From: CAYRMV01 sp964425255
GTDB lineage: Bacteria > Bacteroidota > Bacteroidia > Flavobacteriales_D > Crocinitomicaceae
Reading direction: 5' to 3'
Length of the DNA stretch: 19,319 nucleotides
NCBI GenBank assembly: GCA_964425255.1
Contig: CAYRMV010000056.1
Coordinates: 1 to 19,319, forward strand
A program made the translations under genes and the position numbers. Shown piece by piece: positions 1-7,994 of the stretch. The first letter of the stretch is position 1, and each line of letters opens with the position of its first letter. Under the pieces are notes generated by a model. It was not told the origin of the DNA. It saw only the letters and a program-made list of their open reading frames with translations, and searched no databases.

Positions 1-315
1 AGAAGATAAAAGAATTTTATCTGTTGCTCCGACACAAAGTAAATCATCAATATTCATGATAAGGGCATCTTGAGCAATGCCTTTCCAAACAGATAAATCC
101 CCGGTTTCTTTCCAATACATGTAAGCGAGCGAAGATTTTGTACCAGCCCCATCTGCATGCATGACAATGCAATACTCTTCGTCGCCACTGAGATAATCGG
201 GAACAATTTTGCAAAATGCTTTTGGAAACAGACCTTTGTCTACGTTTTTAATTGCGTTGTGAACGTCTTCTTTCCCAGCGGAAACACCGCGTAAGTTGTA
301 TCGAATATCTGACAT
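1..315 (-). CDS. purM: Phosphoribosylformylglycinamidine cyclo-ligase (AIR synthase), N-terminal part only
   Basis: Partial gene: the ATG is at 315-313 and the frame stays open for 105 codons to the left edge of the window, so the C-terminal two thirds are missing. The translation begins MSDIRYNLRGVSAGKEDV and contains HADGAGTKSSLAYMYWKE followed by GIAQDALIMNIDDLLCVGA. These match the N-terminal ATP-binding half of the PurM/AIR synthase fold, in particular the divergent Bacteroidota form; recognition is from memory of the family. PurM closes formylglycinamidine ribonucleotide to aminoimidazole ribonucleotide with ATP, the fifth step of purine synthesis, in the cytosol. It is the last minus-strand gene visible, 125 bases beyond the end of the PorE-like gene and separated from it by an intrinsic terminator, so it is probably transcribed on its own. 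Confidence 0.88.
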   Translation of the reverse strand, partial: MSDIRYNLRGVSAGKEDVHNAIKNVDKGLFPKAFCKIVPDYLSGDEEYCIVMHADGAGTKSSLAYMYWKETGDLSVWKGIAQDALIMNIDDLLCVGATDKILLSS

Positions 316-331
316 ATTGTATTGAAAAATG

Positions 332-339
332 CAAAATTA
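332..339 (-). promoter_or_regulatory. Possible -7 element of purM
   Basis: On the minus strand this reads TAATTTTG, a match to the Bacteroidota -7 consensus TAnnTTTG, ending 16 bases before the purM ATG. No TTG is found at the expected -33 position about 19-21 bases upstream, and such AT-rich octamers occur by chance, so the assignment is weak. Confidence 0.3.
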
Positions 340-391
340 AGAAAATGCTCGGAAATATTCGCTTTTTCTTTGTTCTTGCTTGGTTCTAAAC

Positions 392-423
392 AAAAAAAAC
401 GCTACCGTTTCCGATAGCGTTTT
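392..423 (-). terminator. Intrinsic terminator after the PorE-like gene
   Basis: A perfect 9-bp inverted repeat, AAAACGCTA at 396-404 and TAGCGTTTT at 415-423, encloses a 10-base loop whose ends can partly pair. On the minus strand the hairpin is followed by eight consecutive T residues (plus-strand A 392-399). It starts 18 bases past the stop of the minus-strand gene ending at 441 and lies upstream of purM. It is a textbook Rho-independent terminator for the leftward transcript and insulates purM. Confidence 0.85.
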
Positions 424-440
424 ATTATAAATTGAATTTC

Positions 441-2591
441 TTACAAGTATTTACCTGTTTTCAAATCTCTGAATTTTTTGTATTCTGGAGAAGCTACTGG
501 AGCAGTTTCACCGTTGAATTCCATCGTGATAACACGTGCTTCTGTTCGACGATTGAACTGATGTAATTTCTCAAATGTTGCTTTATCTGCTTTATATTTG
601 TTAATCAAAGCTTCAGTTAGAACAACTTCTACCCATCCTTCTTGTCCTTCAGGAATTGTTTCTGACCATTCAGTTCCTTTGTTGTATACTTTACGTGGTT
701 GACTTTCTCCACGACCAACAGGAACAATTCTACGTGGATCGATACCTTTTTCATCAACCAAGAAGATATAACATTGTTTAGCACGGTTATCTGCCAAGAT
801 ACGGTTGTATTCATCATTACCACGGCTATCTGTATGTGAACTTAGTTCCAATACCATAGTTGGATATTCTTGCAATAAGTTATACACGTACATCAATGAG
901 TCTTTTGAATTGAATGAAGAGTCAACTAACAAAGACCATTGGTTGAATGGATAACGTACTTCTGGTAAACGGAAAGAACCTTCAGGAATCAATTGTAATT
1001 CTACAACGAAGCTTTGGTTTTCGTTAACTCCAACTGTCGTAATCTTGTAAGGAGTTTTATTTTCTTTGTACCCTTTTTTTGTACCAACAGCAATATCATA
1101 GGAAACACTTTCATTTACATAACGCTCACCGTTTGTTTTCTTATCCCAGAAAACTTGACCTTGTTTGTTTGTAAAACCTTCCCAAGTTGATCCATCTGTT
1201 CCCGTTACTTTGATAGATAAATCACTAATTTTCTTCTCTTTCTTACCTAATTCAGATACAATAACTTTTAAATCGTAAATAAATGGAGGTAATTCGTAAT
1301 TAAAGATGTCTGGAAGATTTGTTTTTCCTTTCACACCTTTACGCTCTGAAGTGAAGTATCCGTGACGCTCATCTAACTCAACGATGTGGTAATCATTTTG
1401 CTCTGAGTTTAAAGGGAAACCAAAGTTTTTAGGATTCTCCCATTTGTCTTCTGTTCCTACTCGTTCTGCTTTAAACATATCTAATCCACCCATTCCTGGT
1501 AAACCATCCGAAGCATACATCAAACTTCCATCTAATGCAAACGTTGGGAATAATTCATTTCCTGGAGTGTTGATACCTGATCCTAAGTTTACGGGAGTTG
1601 TCCAAGCTTTCGCTTTTTTATCGTACGTTGTGATCCACAAATCTTTTCCACCGAAACCACCTGGTAGATCAGAAGCAAAGATCAATGTTTTACCATCGTC
1701 ACTTACACAAGGATGTCCAACAGAAACAGTATCATTTCCACCTTTCAAATCTAGTTTTTCTGGCTCACCCCATTTTCCTGGTCCACCTTCTGATACCCAA
1801 ATATCACAGCCTAAGTGTTGTTTTTTCTCATTCGGACAACGTGTAAAGAACATTGTTTTGTAGCGTGAGTCAAAAGCAGCTGTACCTTCGTGTTCATCTG
1901 TATTGATTCCTTTTCCTTCAATTGCTTTAGGAGCAGTCCAATTTCCTTTTCTATCTTTTTCAACTTCCCACAAATCCAAGTAAAGTTGACCCGTTTTCTT
2001 ATCGTTTTCATTCATCGATGAACCATTACGACTTGAACCAAAAACCAAAGAGTTGCTTTTCTTGTCTCCAATAGAAGGAGCCATGTCGAATGTTTCCGTA
2101 TTGATTTTATCTTCTAAATTAACAACGTGACGTGTTTTATTAGCTTTGTATGAATCAAACTTAACACATTTTTCGATACCAATATCAGCGCGTGTGTCAC
2201 TAGGCACCATTGATTTGTATGCTTCATAGTTTTTCTTAGCTTTTGCAAAATCACCCATCAACATGTACATTTCTGCATTGTAGAAAACCAATTCAGGAAC
2301 TTCCTTCTGGTACTTCAACAAAATAGCTTTTTCATACCAATCCGTTGCGTTTTTTGCATCTTCTAGATTACGGTAAGATTCAGCAGCTTTGAAAGCCATC
2401 TCTCCTTTTGTTCTCAAGGCAGCGGCACCTTTTCGGTGAATTTTTTTGAAAGCCAATTCACATTTATCAGCGGCATCTTTATACACCTGATTACGATAGA
2501 GAGTTCGGGCTTCTTTCACGTAATTTTTTTGAGCCTGAGCAAACCATCCTAAGCTTACAAATAGAAGCGACAACAGTAGTTTATAGTTCAT
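441..2591 (-). CDS. PorE-like outer-membrane protein: TPR, beta-propeller, carboxypeptidase-regulatory-like and OmpA domains
   Basis: A 716-residue exported protein. I chose the ATG at 2591 because it starts directly with the signal peptide (MNYKLLLSLLF...AQA); an in-frame ATG seven codons upstream only adds MIIIRNS. In order: a TPR-type helical region (about 25-150); PD40/WD40-like propeller repeats (about 170-425) with motifs such as SDDGKTLIFASD and GGFGGKDLW; a carboxypeptidase-regulatory-like beta domain (about 435-535); and a C-terminal OmpA peptidoglycan-binding domain (about 545-690) with HTDSRGNDEYN, the conserved NRILADNRAK helix and a closing RRTEARV. This is the architecture described for PorE of Porphyromonas gingivalis, which links the T9SS outer-membrane complex to peptidoglycan. 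No PorP/SprF gene lies beside it, unlike many OmpA proteins of similar layout. A T9SS client lies two genes upstream, so a secretion role is plausible but unproven. No clear promoter is visible in the 178 bases before it. Confidence 0.85.
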   Translation of the reverse strand: MNYKLLLSLLFVSLGWFAQAQKNYVKEARTLYRNQVYKDAADKCELAFKKIHRKGAAALRTKGEMAFKAAESYRNLEDAKNATDWYEKAILLKYQKEVPELVFYNAEMYMLMGDFAKAKKNYEAYKSMVPSDTRADIGIEKCVKFDSYKANKTRHVVNLEDKINTETFDMAPSIGDKKSNSLVFGSSRNGSSMNENDKKTGQLYLDLWEVEKDRKGNWTAPKAIEGKGINTDEHEGTAAFDSRYKTMFFTRCPNEKKQHLGCDIWVSEGGPGKWGEPEKLDLKGGNDTVSVGHPCVSDDGKTLIFASDLPGGFGGKDLWITTYDKKAKAWTTPVNLGSGINTPGNELFPTFALDGSLMYASDGLPGMGGLDMFKAERVGTEDKWENPKNFGFPLNSEQNDYHIVELDERHGYFTSERKGVKGKTNLPDIFNYELPPFIYDLKVIVSELGKKEKKISDLSIKVTGTDGSTWEGFTNKQGQVFWDKKTNGERYVNESVSYDIAVGTKKGYKENKTPYKITTVGVNENQSFVVELQLIPEGSFRLPEVRYPFNQWSLLVDSSFNSKDSLMYVYNLLQEYPTMVLELSSHTDSRGNDEYNRILADNRAKQCYIFLVDEKGIDPRRIVPVGRGESQPRKVYNKGTEWSETIPEGQEGWVEVVLTEALINKYKADKATFEKLHQFNRRTEARVITMEFNGETAPVASPEYKKFRDLKTGKYL

Positions 2592-2769
2592 AGAATTTCT
2601 AATTATAATCATAAATCAACCCCGAATTAAGTGATAATTTATCTTTTAAACAATTTTCTGTAAATAAAATTCAAAAAAAAACATGCTAATTCTTGGTTTC
2701 TTGTTTAACACTTGCTTTAATCTACTGATAAACAACGGAATAATGAAAATAGATTATTTTGTTAATTAT

Positions 2770-3819
2770 TTAACTGTTTTCGTCTAATTGATTCGTTGTG
2801 TAATTTTTCCACTTTTGAAGAATGGTTTTATATCCTTCCGGAAGTTCAGAATCAAATTGCAACCATTCGCCTGTTTCTGGTTGCTTTAATCCCAAGGTTT
2901 TAGCATGTAAGGCTTGTCCTGGAATTAATTCAAAACAATTTTCAATAAACTGCTTGTATTTAGTATGGAGCGTTCCTCTTACAATTTGGTCTCCTCCATA
3001 TTCTAAATCATGAAACAAAGGGTGTCCGATGTGTTTCATGTGTGCTCGAATTTGGTGTGTACGTCCTGTCTCCAATTTACATTCTACTAATGTCACAAGT
3101 CCAAATCGTTCGATTACTTTGTAATGTGTTACCGCATGCTTACCGTGTTCACCATCTTCAAATACCGTCATCACTTTTCGATTTTTCAACGATCGACCTA
3201 TATGACCTGTAATCGTACCTTGATCTTCTTTTACGTCACCCCAAACTAAAGCATGGTATCTTCGTTCGGTTGTTCGATCATAAAATTGTTTCGCAAGGTG
3301 AGTTAGCGCATGTTCTGTTTTCGCAATTACCATCAAACCAGTTGTGTGTTTGTCTAAGCGATGAACAAGTCCCGGACGACCATAATAATCGTTTGGCATG
3401 GAAGGTAAATGATCGAAATGATAGACCATCGCATTGACTAAAGTGCCTGTGTAATTTCCGTAACCTGGATGCACAACCATATCAGCGGGTTTGTTGACAA
3501 TGACTAATTGATCGTCTTCGTACACAATCTCAATCGGAATGTCTTGCGGGATAAGTTCAATTTCTCGAACAGGATACGGAAGTACAATGGATACTTCATC
3601 ACCCGGTTTGATCTTGTAATTTTGTTTTACAACTACTTTATTGACAAGTACATTCCCGTTTTTTGCCGCTTGTTGGATTTTATTTCGTGAAGTATTGGGC
3701 ATTCGATCTAACAAAAATTTGTCGATTCGAATCATTTCTTGCCCTTTGTCTGCCTTAAAACGATGATGTTCGTATAATTCTTCCTCTTCTTGATCGAATT
3801 CTTCTACGTGTTCTGTCAT
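2770..3819 (-). CDS. rluD: RluA/RluD-family pseudouridine synthase
   Basis: A 349-residue cytosolic enzyme converting uridines in large-subunit rRNA to pseudouridine. An N-terminal S4 RNA-binding domain (about 29-90, RIDKFLLDRMPNTSRNKI) is followed by the catalytic domain with the motif GRPGLVHRLDKHTTGLMV, whose aspartate (D156) is the expected nucleophile, and the downstream ETGRTHQIRAHM motif. S4 plus these motifs fits RluD (helix 69 of 23S rRNA), though the family member cannot be fixed from sequence alone. The frame extends 33 codons upstream to 3918, but that part lies inside the preceding gene. The ATG at 3819-3817 overlaps the TAA of the T9SS gene by one base (TAATG), indicating coupled translation. 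It is the last gene of the PASTA operon. I see no convincing terminator after it. Confidence 0.92.
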   Translation of the reverse strand: MTEHVEEFDQEEEELYEHHRFKADKGQEMIRIDKFLLDRMPNTSRNKIQQAAKNGNVLVNKVVVKQNYKIKPGDEVSIVLPYPVREIELIPQDIPIEIVYEDDQLVIVNKPADMVVHPGYGNYTGTLVNAMVYHFDHLPSMPNDYYGRPGLVHRLDKHTTGLMVIAKTEHALTHLAKQFYDRTTERRYHALVWGDVKEDQGTITGHIGRSLKNRKVMTVFEDGEHGKHAVTHYKVIERFGLVTLVECKLETGRTHQIRAHMKHIGHPLFHDLEYGGDQIVRGTLHTKYKQFIENCFELIPGQALHAKTLGLKQPETGEWLQFDSELPEGYKTILQKWKNYTTNQLDENS

Positions 3820-6047
3820 TATTGTTTGATAAATTTCACGGTTGTACCTGTATTCGTAGCACGTAAAAAATAAACTCCGGGACTCAAATCGGAAACAGAA
3901 ATGGCTTCGTTTTTCCATTCAAAATCCAACCATTTTTTTCCTTGTAGGTCGAATAATTCGAATGTTTCTCCCTCTAATTTGTTTCCAGATAAGGAAATAT
4001 TTTCTTTTGTAGGATTTGGGTAGACGTTCAATTGAAATGCTTCTTGTTGAATTGGTTCAATTCCAAGACTTGCATCCAAAGCAGTTGAAAAAAGTGGTCG
4101 CATCATAATAGCGCCATCGAATTGAGATGGAACCCAGGTGTTTTCTTGATCTAAACTGTAAAATAAATTGGAGGAAGCATTGTTGTTTCGATCAAAACCA
4201 ATATTTAAACGATCCGGATCTACTTGTCTCCAACCAACATAGAATGTTCCGTTAATAGGTAATTTAAGGGTATCTTTAAGAAAATAAGTCGTAAATGCAT
4301 TGCGCGAACTTTCGTATTGAGGTTCACGAGGGAAGAAAAAATCATCTTGGTATAAAATGGATCCTGGTTTACCATTGTTGTCATCCCAAACGGAGAGAAG
4401 AAATAATTTGTTGCTCATGTCGTTCACCGTAGGGACAAAGTGCATTTGTATTCCAATCAATGAATCAGCTACATACGGTGTAAAACGATAAGCTAATCGT
4501 GCTTGTGAACCATAAACTCCATACGCTTGTTCTGCACTTCCGTCGTCGTATGCATAATAATTGGCAAATGTCTGTAAGTTGTAAGACGAATCATTGGGAG
4601 CGTAATTTGGAAACTGTGCCGAAACATTCGAAGATAGGGCAAATGTTTGTTGGTCACCTGTTTTTGTTTCATCAAAACGACTTGCTCCGCTGAAATCATG
4701 AAAGCTTTCATAGACTGTTCTTGGAGCATAGTTTTGTCCAGGATCTTGGTTGGTCAATAAGAAGTTAGACAAGGCAAATGTATTTTCAACCGTATTATTG
4801 TATGAAATTCGTACCGCACCGTTTTGACTGTTTTCTTGGATATTACTACCGTTTCGAACCGTAATTTTCACTTGATCGTTCATTCGATCGTTTGGACTTT
4901 CTTTGTAGTGATCCCACGGAACGGAGGTATAATTTTTCAATAATGATCCGACAGGATAGACAAAAGCAAAATCTTTCAACAATGTATCTTGGTAACCAGA
5001 AAGTGCTCTCAGGTGAACATAGTCAATGTGGAAATGATCTAAACTACCTGATAATCCACCGTAATTGGTAAAACGAAATTGAAATCCTTTTTGTAAATAT
5101 TTTGCTTGGTAAACTGGAAAATGAACCAATTTAAAATCTTCCGTTGCTCCACCATTCACCGACCAAACGCGTGTCCACTGATCAAATTGAGGGGAATAAA
5201 ATTCGAGTACAAGTGAATCGCTGTCTTCGGGAGCGTCTCCAAATCCACCTTTTTGGTATAAGAAACTAAAATAAACAGAATCTAAACCTGTGTAGCCATT
5301 TAGTCGTAATGGTTTGGATGTAAGATAATCAGCATAACCTGTTGCCGCAGTCCCGAATTGATACGGATAACCGAACTGATCTATCCCATCAAAAGTAACT
5401 ACACCCAAGGACCAAGGGTTTACTGCAAAACGATAATTGTGATAAGCATAGTCATCCAACCAAAATTTACCCGGGTCATTCAATGTGGCAAAAAATTGGG
5501 TAGCGGAATCTTGTGATACTAAATTATTGGTTAAAAAAGTGGTATCCACATCGTTTACAAAGTCAACCGTATCAATCAAATTATAGGGTGGATAAACATC
5601 TATCGTACTGTAAACCGGAGGATACAAACTAAGATCTGCCATTTTAATTGAAATTGCGGGTTGTTCGTTGGGAATAGCTGTTCCTTCCGCGATGTTTACA
5701 ACCGTTCTATATGTTGGGTTTAGTGAGAAAAGCACATTGTTTCCGAGAGGAACATCGTTTTGGTCAGTTAATAGATATTTCTTATCCGAAGTTACTCCAG
5801 GCATGGAATAATCACCAGAATAAATTTGGAAATTATTTTTAGAAAATTCGTCAAATAAGGGTAAAGACAGTGTGTCAGAGGTATAAATGAAAGTAGAATC
5901 AAAGGTGTTTGCACCTGATTTTTTAATCATTTTCGACGAAGAAATGGAAGGATTTGTTTCCAAAGGAGAAAGCGCTTCACCTGGTTGAGCAAAACTCCAA
6001 TTCATCGTAACGCATGAAGCGATAAAGAGCAATAAAAATTTATACAT
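3819..6047 (-). CDS. Secreted protein with T9SS type A C-terminal sorting domain, function unknown
   Basis: A 742-residue exported protein. It starts with a signal peptide (MYKFLLLFIASC..., likely cleavage after SFA, residue 20) and ends with a typical type A T9SS sorting domain (about 670-742: LNVYPNPTKENISL, LFDLQGK, LSPGVYFLRA, final VKFIKQ). It should pass the outer membrane through the T9SS and be anchored or released. The middle (about 235-350, from KPLRLNGYTGLDSVYFSF to HIDYVHLRAL) resembles a jelly-roll/concanavalin-like beta sandwich, and YAYDDGSAEQAYG (about 498-510) is a motif seen in other Bacteroidota surface proteins. I see no catalytic motif and do not assign a function. An in-frame TTG at 6062 would add MKKTF; the ATG at 6047 is preferred. 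The gene lies 25 bases after the PASTA gene and overlaps rluD by one base, so it is in the middle of that operon. Confidence 0.87.
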   Translation of the reverse strand: MYKFLLLFIASCVTMNWSFAQPGEALSPLETNPSISSSKMIKKSGANTFDSTFIYTSDTLSLPLFDEFSKNNFQIYSGDYSMPGVTSDKKYLLTDQNDVPLGNNVLFSLNPTYRTVVNIAEGTAIPNEQPAISIKMADLSLYPPVYSTIDVYPPYNLIDTVDFVNDVDTTFLTNNLVSQDSATQFFATLNDPGKFWLDDYAYHNYRFAVNPWSLGVVTFDGIDQFGYPYQFGTAATGYADYLTSKPLRLNGYTGLDSVYFSFLYQKGGFGDAPEDSDSLVLEFYSPQFDQWTRVWSVNGGATEDFKLVHFPVYQAKYLQKGFQFRFTNYGGLSGSLDHFHIDYVHLRALSGYQDTLLKDFAFVYPVGSLLKNYTSVPWDHYKESPNDRMNDQVKITVRNGSNIQENSQNGAVRISYNNTVENTFALSNFLLTNQDPGQNYAPRTVYESFHDFSGASRFDETKTGDQQTFALSSNVSAQFPNYAPNDSSYNLQTFANYYAYDDGSAEQAYGVYGSQARLAYRFTPYVADSLIGIQMHFVPTVNDMSNKLFLLSVWDDNNGKPGSILYQDDFFFPREPQYESSRNAFTTYFLKDTLKLPINGTFYVGWRQVDPDRLNIGFDRNNNASSNLFYSLDQENTWVPSQFDGAIMMRPLFSTALDASLGIEPIQQEAFQLNVYPNPTKENISLSGNKLEGETFELFDLQGKKWLDFEWKNEAISVSDLSPGVYFLRATNTGTTVKFIKQ

Positions 6048-6072
6048 GAATGTTTTTTTCAATCCGTTTATG

Positions 6073-6867
6073 CTATTCCAAGTCTTTTTTCATTTGAACT
6101 GAAACTGTTGTTCCAGCTGGACTTAACTGTCCTTCGATGAATTCAGGTGATTGACTGTAAACACGAACAGCAGCACTGTCGGAAGCAGTCACACAACCTT
6201 CACAACTAATGAACAAGGTGACATTGGGTACGCTATTTAAACGCTCACGTACTTCATTTATTGTAAGTCCATATAAATTCGGAATTTGAACGGGCTCACC
6301 TCCTGAATTTCTACCAACGGTTAATTGAATTACAGCTCCACGAGGAATTTTTGTTTTTTCCTTAATAAATTGACCTTTATAACGTTGATTCAAAACGGCA
6401 CCGTCTGCTTCTGTGGTTGTTTCATACGTAACTGTGTATTTCAAACCTCGGTTTTTCAACACGCTTTCTGCATAGCGAAATGAACGTTCAACCAAATAAG
6501 GCATTTCAACCATGTCTGTGCGTTTCGACACGCTGAGCTTGATAATTCTTCCTTCTTTGACGTGGACAGTAGTTTGTGAGGTTGGTCCTGGATCTTGTTT
6601 TAAAATGGTTCCTTCCGGTTTGTTCGGTTCGTAAATGGAGTCAAGTACTTCATAAACAAGTCCTTTTTCTTCGATAATTCCCCCAACAGAACGGATGTTT
6701 TTACCTACCAAATTTGGAACATCAATTTTTTGTCCATGATTGGTCATTGCATCGAGATACAAAATTGTACCACCAACAACAACGATGTAAATTAATACAA
6801 TATATCCAGCATGTTTGAGAAAATGCTTTGTGAAAATAAAATTCTTTAATTTGATTAAGAACTCCAT
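6073..6867 (-). CDS. Membrane-anchored protein with three PASTA domains, no kinase domain
   Basis: A 264-residue protein. A short basic cytosolic end precedes one membrane helix (about 20-40, GYIVLIYIVVVGGTILYL), so the rest lies in the periplasm. Three PASTA repeats follow, at about 46-115 (DVPNLVGKNIRSV), 117-185 (VEMPYLVERSFRYAE) and 192-260 (VQIPNLYGLTINEVRE). PASTA domains bind peptidoglycan fragments or act as spacers in Ser/Thr kinases and class A PBPs, but neither partner domain is present here. The third repeat carries a CEGC pair (222-225), unusual for a PASTA domain. Kinase-free PASTA proteins next to ddl and rluD recur in Bacteroidota (from memory). It is the first gene of the leftward operon, directly downstream of a strong promoter, and diverges from ddl, which supports a role in cell-wall metabolism. 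Confidence 0.9.
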   Translation of the reverse strand: MEFLIKLKNFIFTKHFLKHAGYIVLIYIVVVGGTILYLDAMTNHGQKIDVPNLVGKNIRSVGGIIEEKGLVYEVLDSIYEPNKPEGTILKQDPGPTSQTTVHVKEGRIIKLSVSKRTDMVEMPYLVERSFRYAESVLKNRGLKYTVTYETTTEADGAVLNQRYKGQFIKEKTKIPRGAVIQLTVGRNSGGEPVQIPNLYGLTINEVRERLNSVPNVTLFISCEGCVTASDSAAVRVYSQSPEFIEGQLSPAGTTVSVQMKKDLE

Positions 6868-6887
6868 GTGCTTTTTTTATTTAGTCA

Positions 6888-6917
6888 CAAACTTACATAT
6901 TTTTTCGATTGCTTCAA
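6888..6917 (-). promoter_or_regulatory. Bacteroidota-type promoter of the PASTA-T9SS-rluD operon
   Basis: Read on the minus strand, TTG (6917-6915) is followed after exactly 19 bases by TAAGTTTG (6895-6888). This matches the Bacteroidota sigma-factor consensus TTG-N19-TAnnTTTG. The -7 element ends 20 bases before the PASTA ATG at 6867, leaving a leader of about 15 bases. It is the only full consensus promoter I find in the window. Confidence 0.75.
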
Positions 6918-7000
6918 GATTGAGTGATTATCTCAGGTTTATAAACAATGTGTTTTTCAAAATTTCAGTTTAATTTTTATAGAAAGGTTGTTTTTTCATC

Positions 7001-7008
7001 TACTTTCG
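7001..7008 (+). promoter_or_regulatory. Possible -7 element of ddl
   Basis: TACTTTCG resembles the -7 consensus TAnnTTTG with one mismatch and lies 17 bases before the ATG at 7026. A -33 TTG at the right spacing is missing (TTG at 6988 is only 10 bases away). Transcription starting near 7012-7015 would exclude the in-frame upstream start at 6948, and so supports ddl starting at 7017 or 7026. Confidence 0.4.
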
Positions 7009-7025
7009 CAGAAATAATGACAATC

Positions 7026-7994
7026 ATGAAACGCATTGGTATTTTATGTGGTGGTTTTTCCTCCGAATTTGAGATTTCACTGAAAAGTGCAAACACAATT
7101 TTAACTCATTTTCCCAAAAAGTATGATGCGTTTTTGATTGAAGTAACCCGTGAAGCTTGGACAGCAGTTTATAAAAACCATCGAATTCCTTTTTCTCCTT
7201 GGGATTTATCGTTCGAGTTTGAAGGGGAACAAATTCACTTGGATGCTGCGTTGATTTATATTCATGGAAATCCGGGAGAGAACGGTAAAATTCAAGCGTT
7301 GTTAGAAATGCGAGGAATACCGTGCATTAACTCAGGGGCTTTGGCATCTGAATTATCATTTGACAAGTGGTTTTGCAATCAATTTTTGCGTGGTTTTGAC
7401 ATTCCTGTTGCGCAATCAGTTTTATTGCGAAGCATTGATGAATTCACGGAAACAGACATTCTTGAAAAAGTCGGATTACCTTGTTTTGTGAAACCTGCAG
7501 ATTCGGGATCAAGTTATGGAATTTCGAAAGTAAAAACAGCGAAAGAATTACGTCCTGCTTTGGAAAGGGCTTTTCAAGAAGGCGAAACAGTTGTCGTGGA
7601 AGCTTTTTTAGCTGGAACAGAAGTTACGTGCGGTGTTTATCGTTCACCGAATGGGATTTATGCATTGCCCCCAACGGAAATCGTAACGGATAACGACTTT
7701 TTTGATTTCGAAGCAAAGTATTTAGGTAAGTCAGATGAAATAACTCCTGCTCGTATTTCTCCCGAAGAAACACAGCGCGTTCAAGATACAGCAAAGAAAA
7801 TCTATCAGTTACTTCGATTGAGATCCATTTCACGGGTTGACTTTATGTTGGTTAATGGAATTCCTCATGTGATTGAAGTGAATACAACGCCTGGTTTTTC
7901 GCCAGCTAGTCTTGTGCCGAAAATGTTAGATTGCGAAGGAAAATCAATTGAAGCATTTTGGACTGAAATCTTACAAGTTGAATTAGCTGACTAA
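7026..7994 (+). CDS. ddl: D-alanine--D-alanine ligase
   Basis: A 322-residue cytosolic ATP-grasp ligase that joins two D-alanines for the peptidoglycan stem peptide. It starts MKRIGILCGGFSSEFEISL, with the glutamate (E14) that contacts the first D-Ala. Next come GNPGENGKIQALLE, the ATP-grasp lysine and glycine-rich loop (VKPADSGSSYGISKV, about 155-169), EAFLAGTEVTCGV, the omega-loop FDFEAKY (227-233) and the metal site D272/E284/N286 in VIEVNTTPGFSPASLVPK. The lysine-tyrosine pair in EAKY is typical of D-Ala-D-Ala rather than D-lactate (vancomycin-resistance) ligases. An ATG three codons upstream (7017) is possible; the open frame back to 6948 is not supported because it crosses the likely promoter and has no family match. 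The gene diverges from the PASTA operon, and its 3' end overlaps that of dacB by 12 bases. Confidence 0.94.
   Translation: MKRIGILCGGFSSEFEISLKSANTILTHFPKKYDAFLIEVTREAWTAVYKNHRIPFSPWDLSFEFEGEQIHLDAALIYIHGNPGENGKIQALLEMRGIPCINSGALASELSFDKWFCNQFLRGFDIPVAQSVLLRSIDEFTETDILEKVGLPCFVKPADSGSSYGISKVKTAKELRPALERAFQEGETVVVEAFLAGTEVTCGVYRSPNGIYALPPTEIVTDNDFFDFEAKYLGKSDEITPARISPEETQRVQDTAKKIYQLLRLRSISRVDFMLVNGIPHVIEVNTTPGFSPASLVPKMLDCEGKSIEAFWTEILQVELAD

Noticed and set aside
1444..1863. A 139-codon open frame on the plus strand, antisense to the PorE-like gene
   Set aside because: It lies wholly inside a well-supported coding region with clear domain motifs; the translation is proline/serine-rich without family features, as expected of a shadow frame.
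2640..2769. Terminator for rluD
   Set aside because: On the minus strand there is a run of nine T near 2673-2681 and short AT pairings, but no GC-containing stem before the run.
3820..3918. N-terminal extension of the rluD frame by 33 codons
   Set aside because: It lies in the coding end of the T9SS gene and reads as an arginine/phenylalanine-rich sequence; the ATG overlapping the TAA at 3819 fits the family length.
6048..6062. TTG start of the T9SS gene giving MKKTFMYKF
   Set aside because: The ATG five codons later gives a complete signal peptide; TTG is possible but less likely. Not excluded.
6948..7025. Upstream start of ddl at 6948
   Set aside because: The extra 26 residues have no family match and cross a probable -7 element; Ddl normally begins directly with the KRIGILCGG-type strand.
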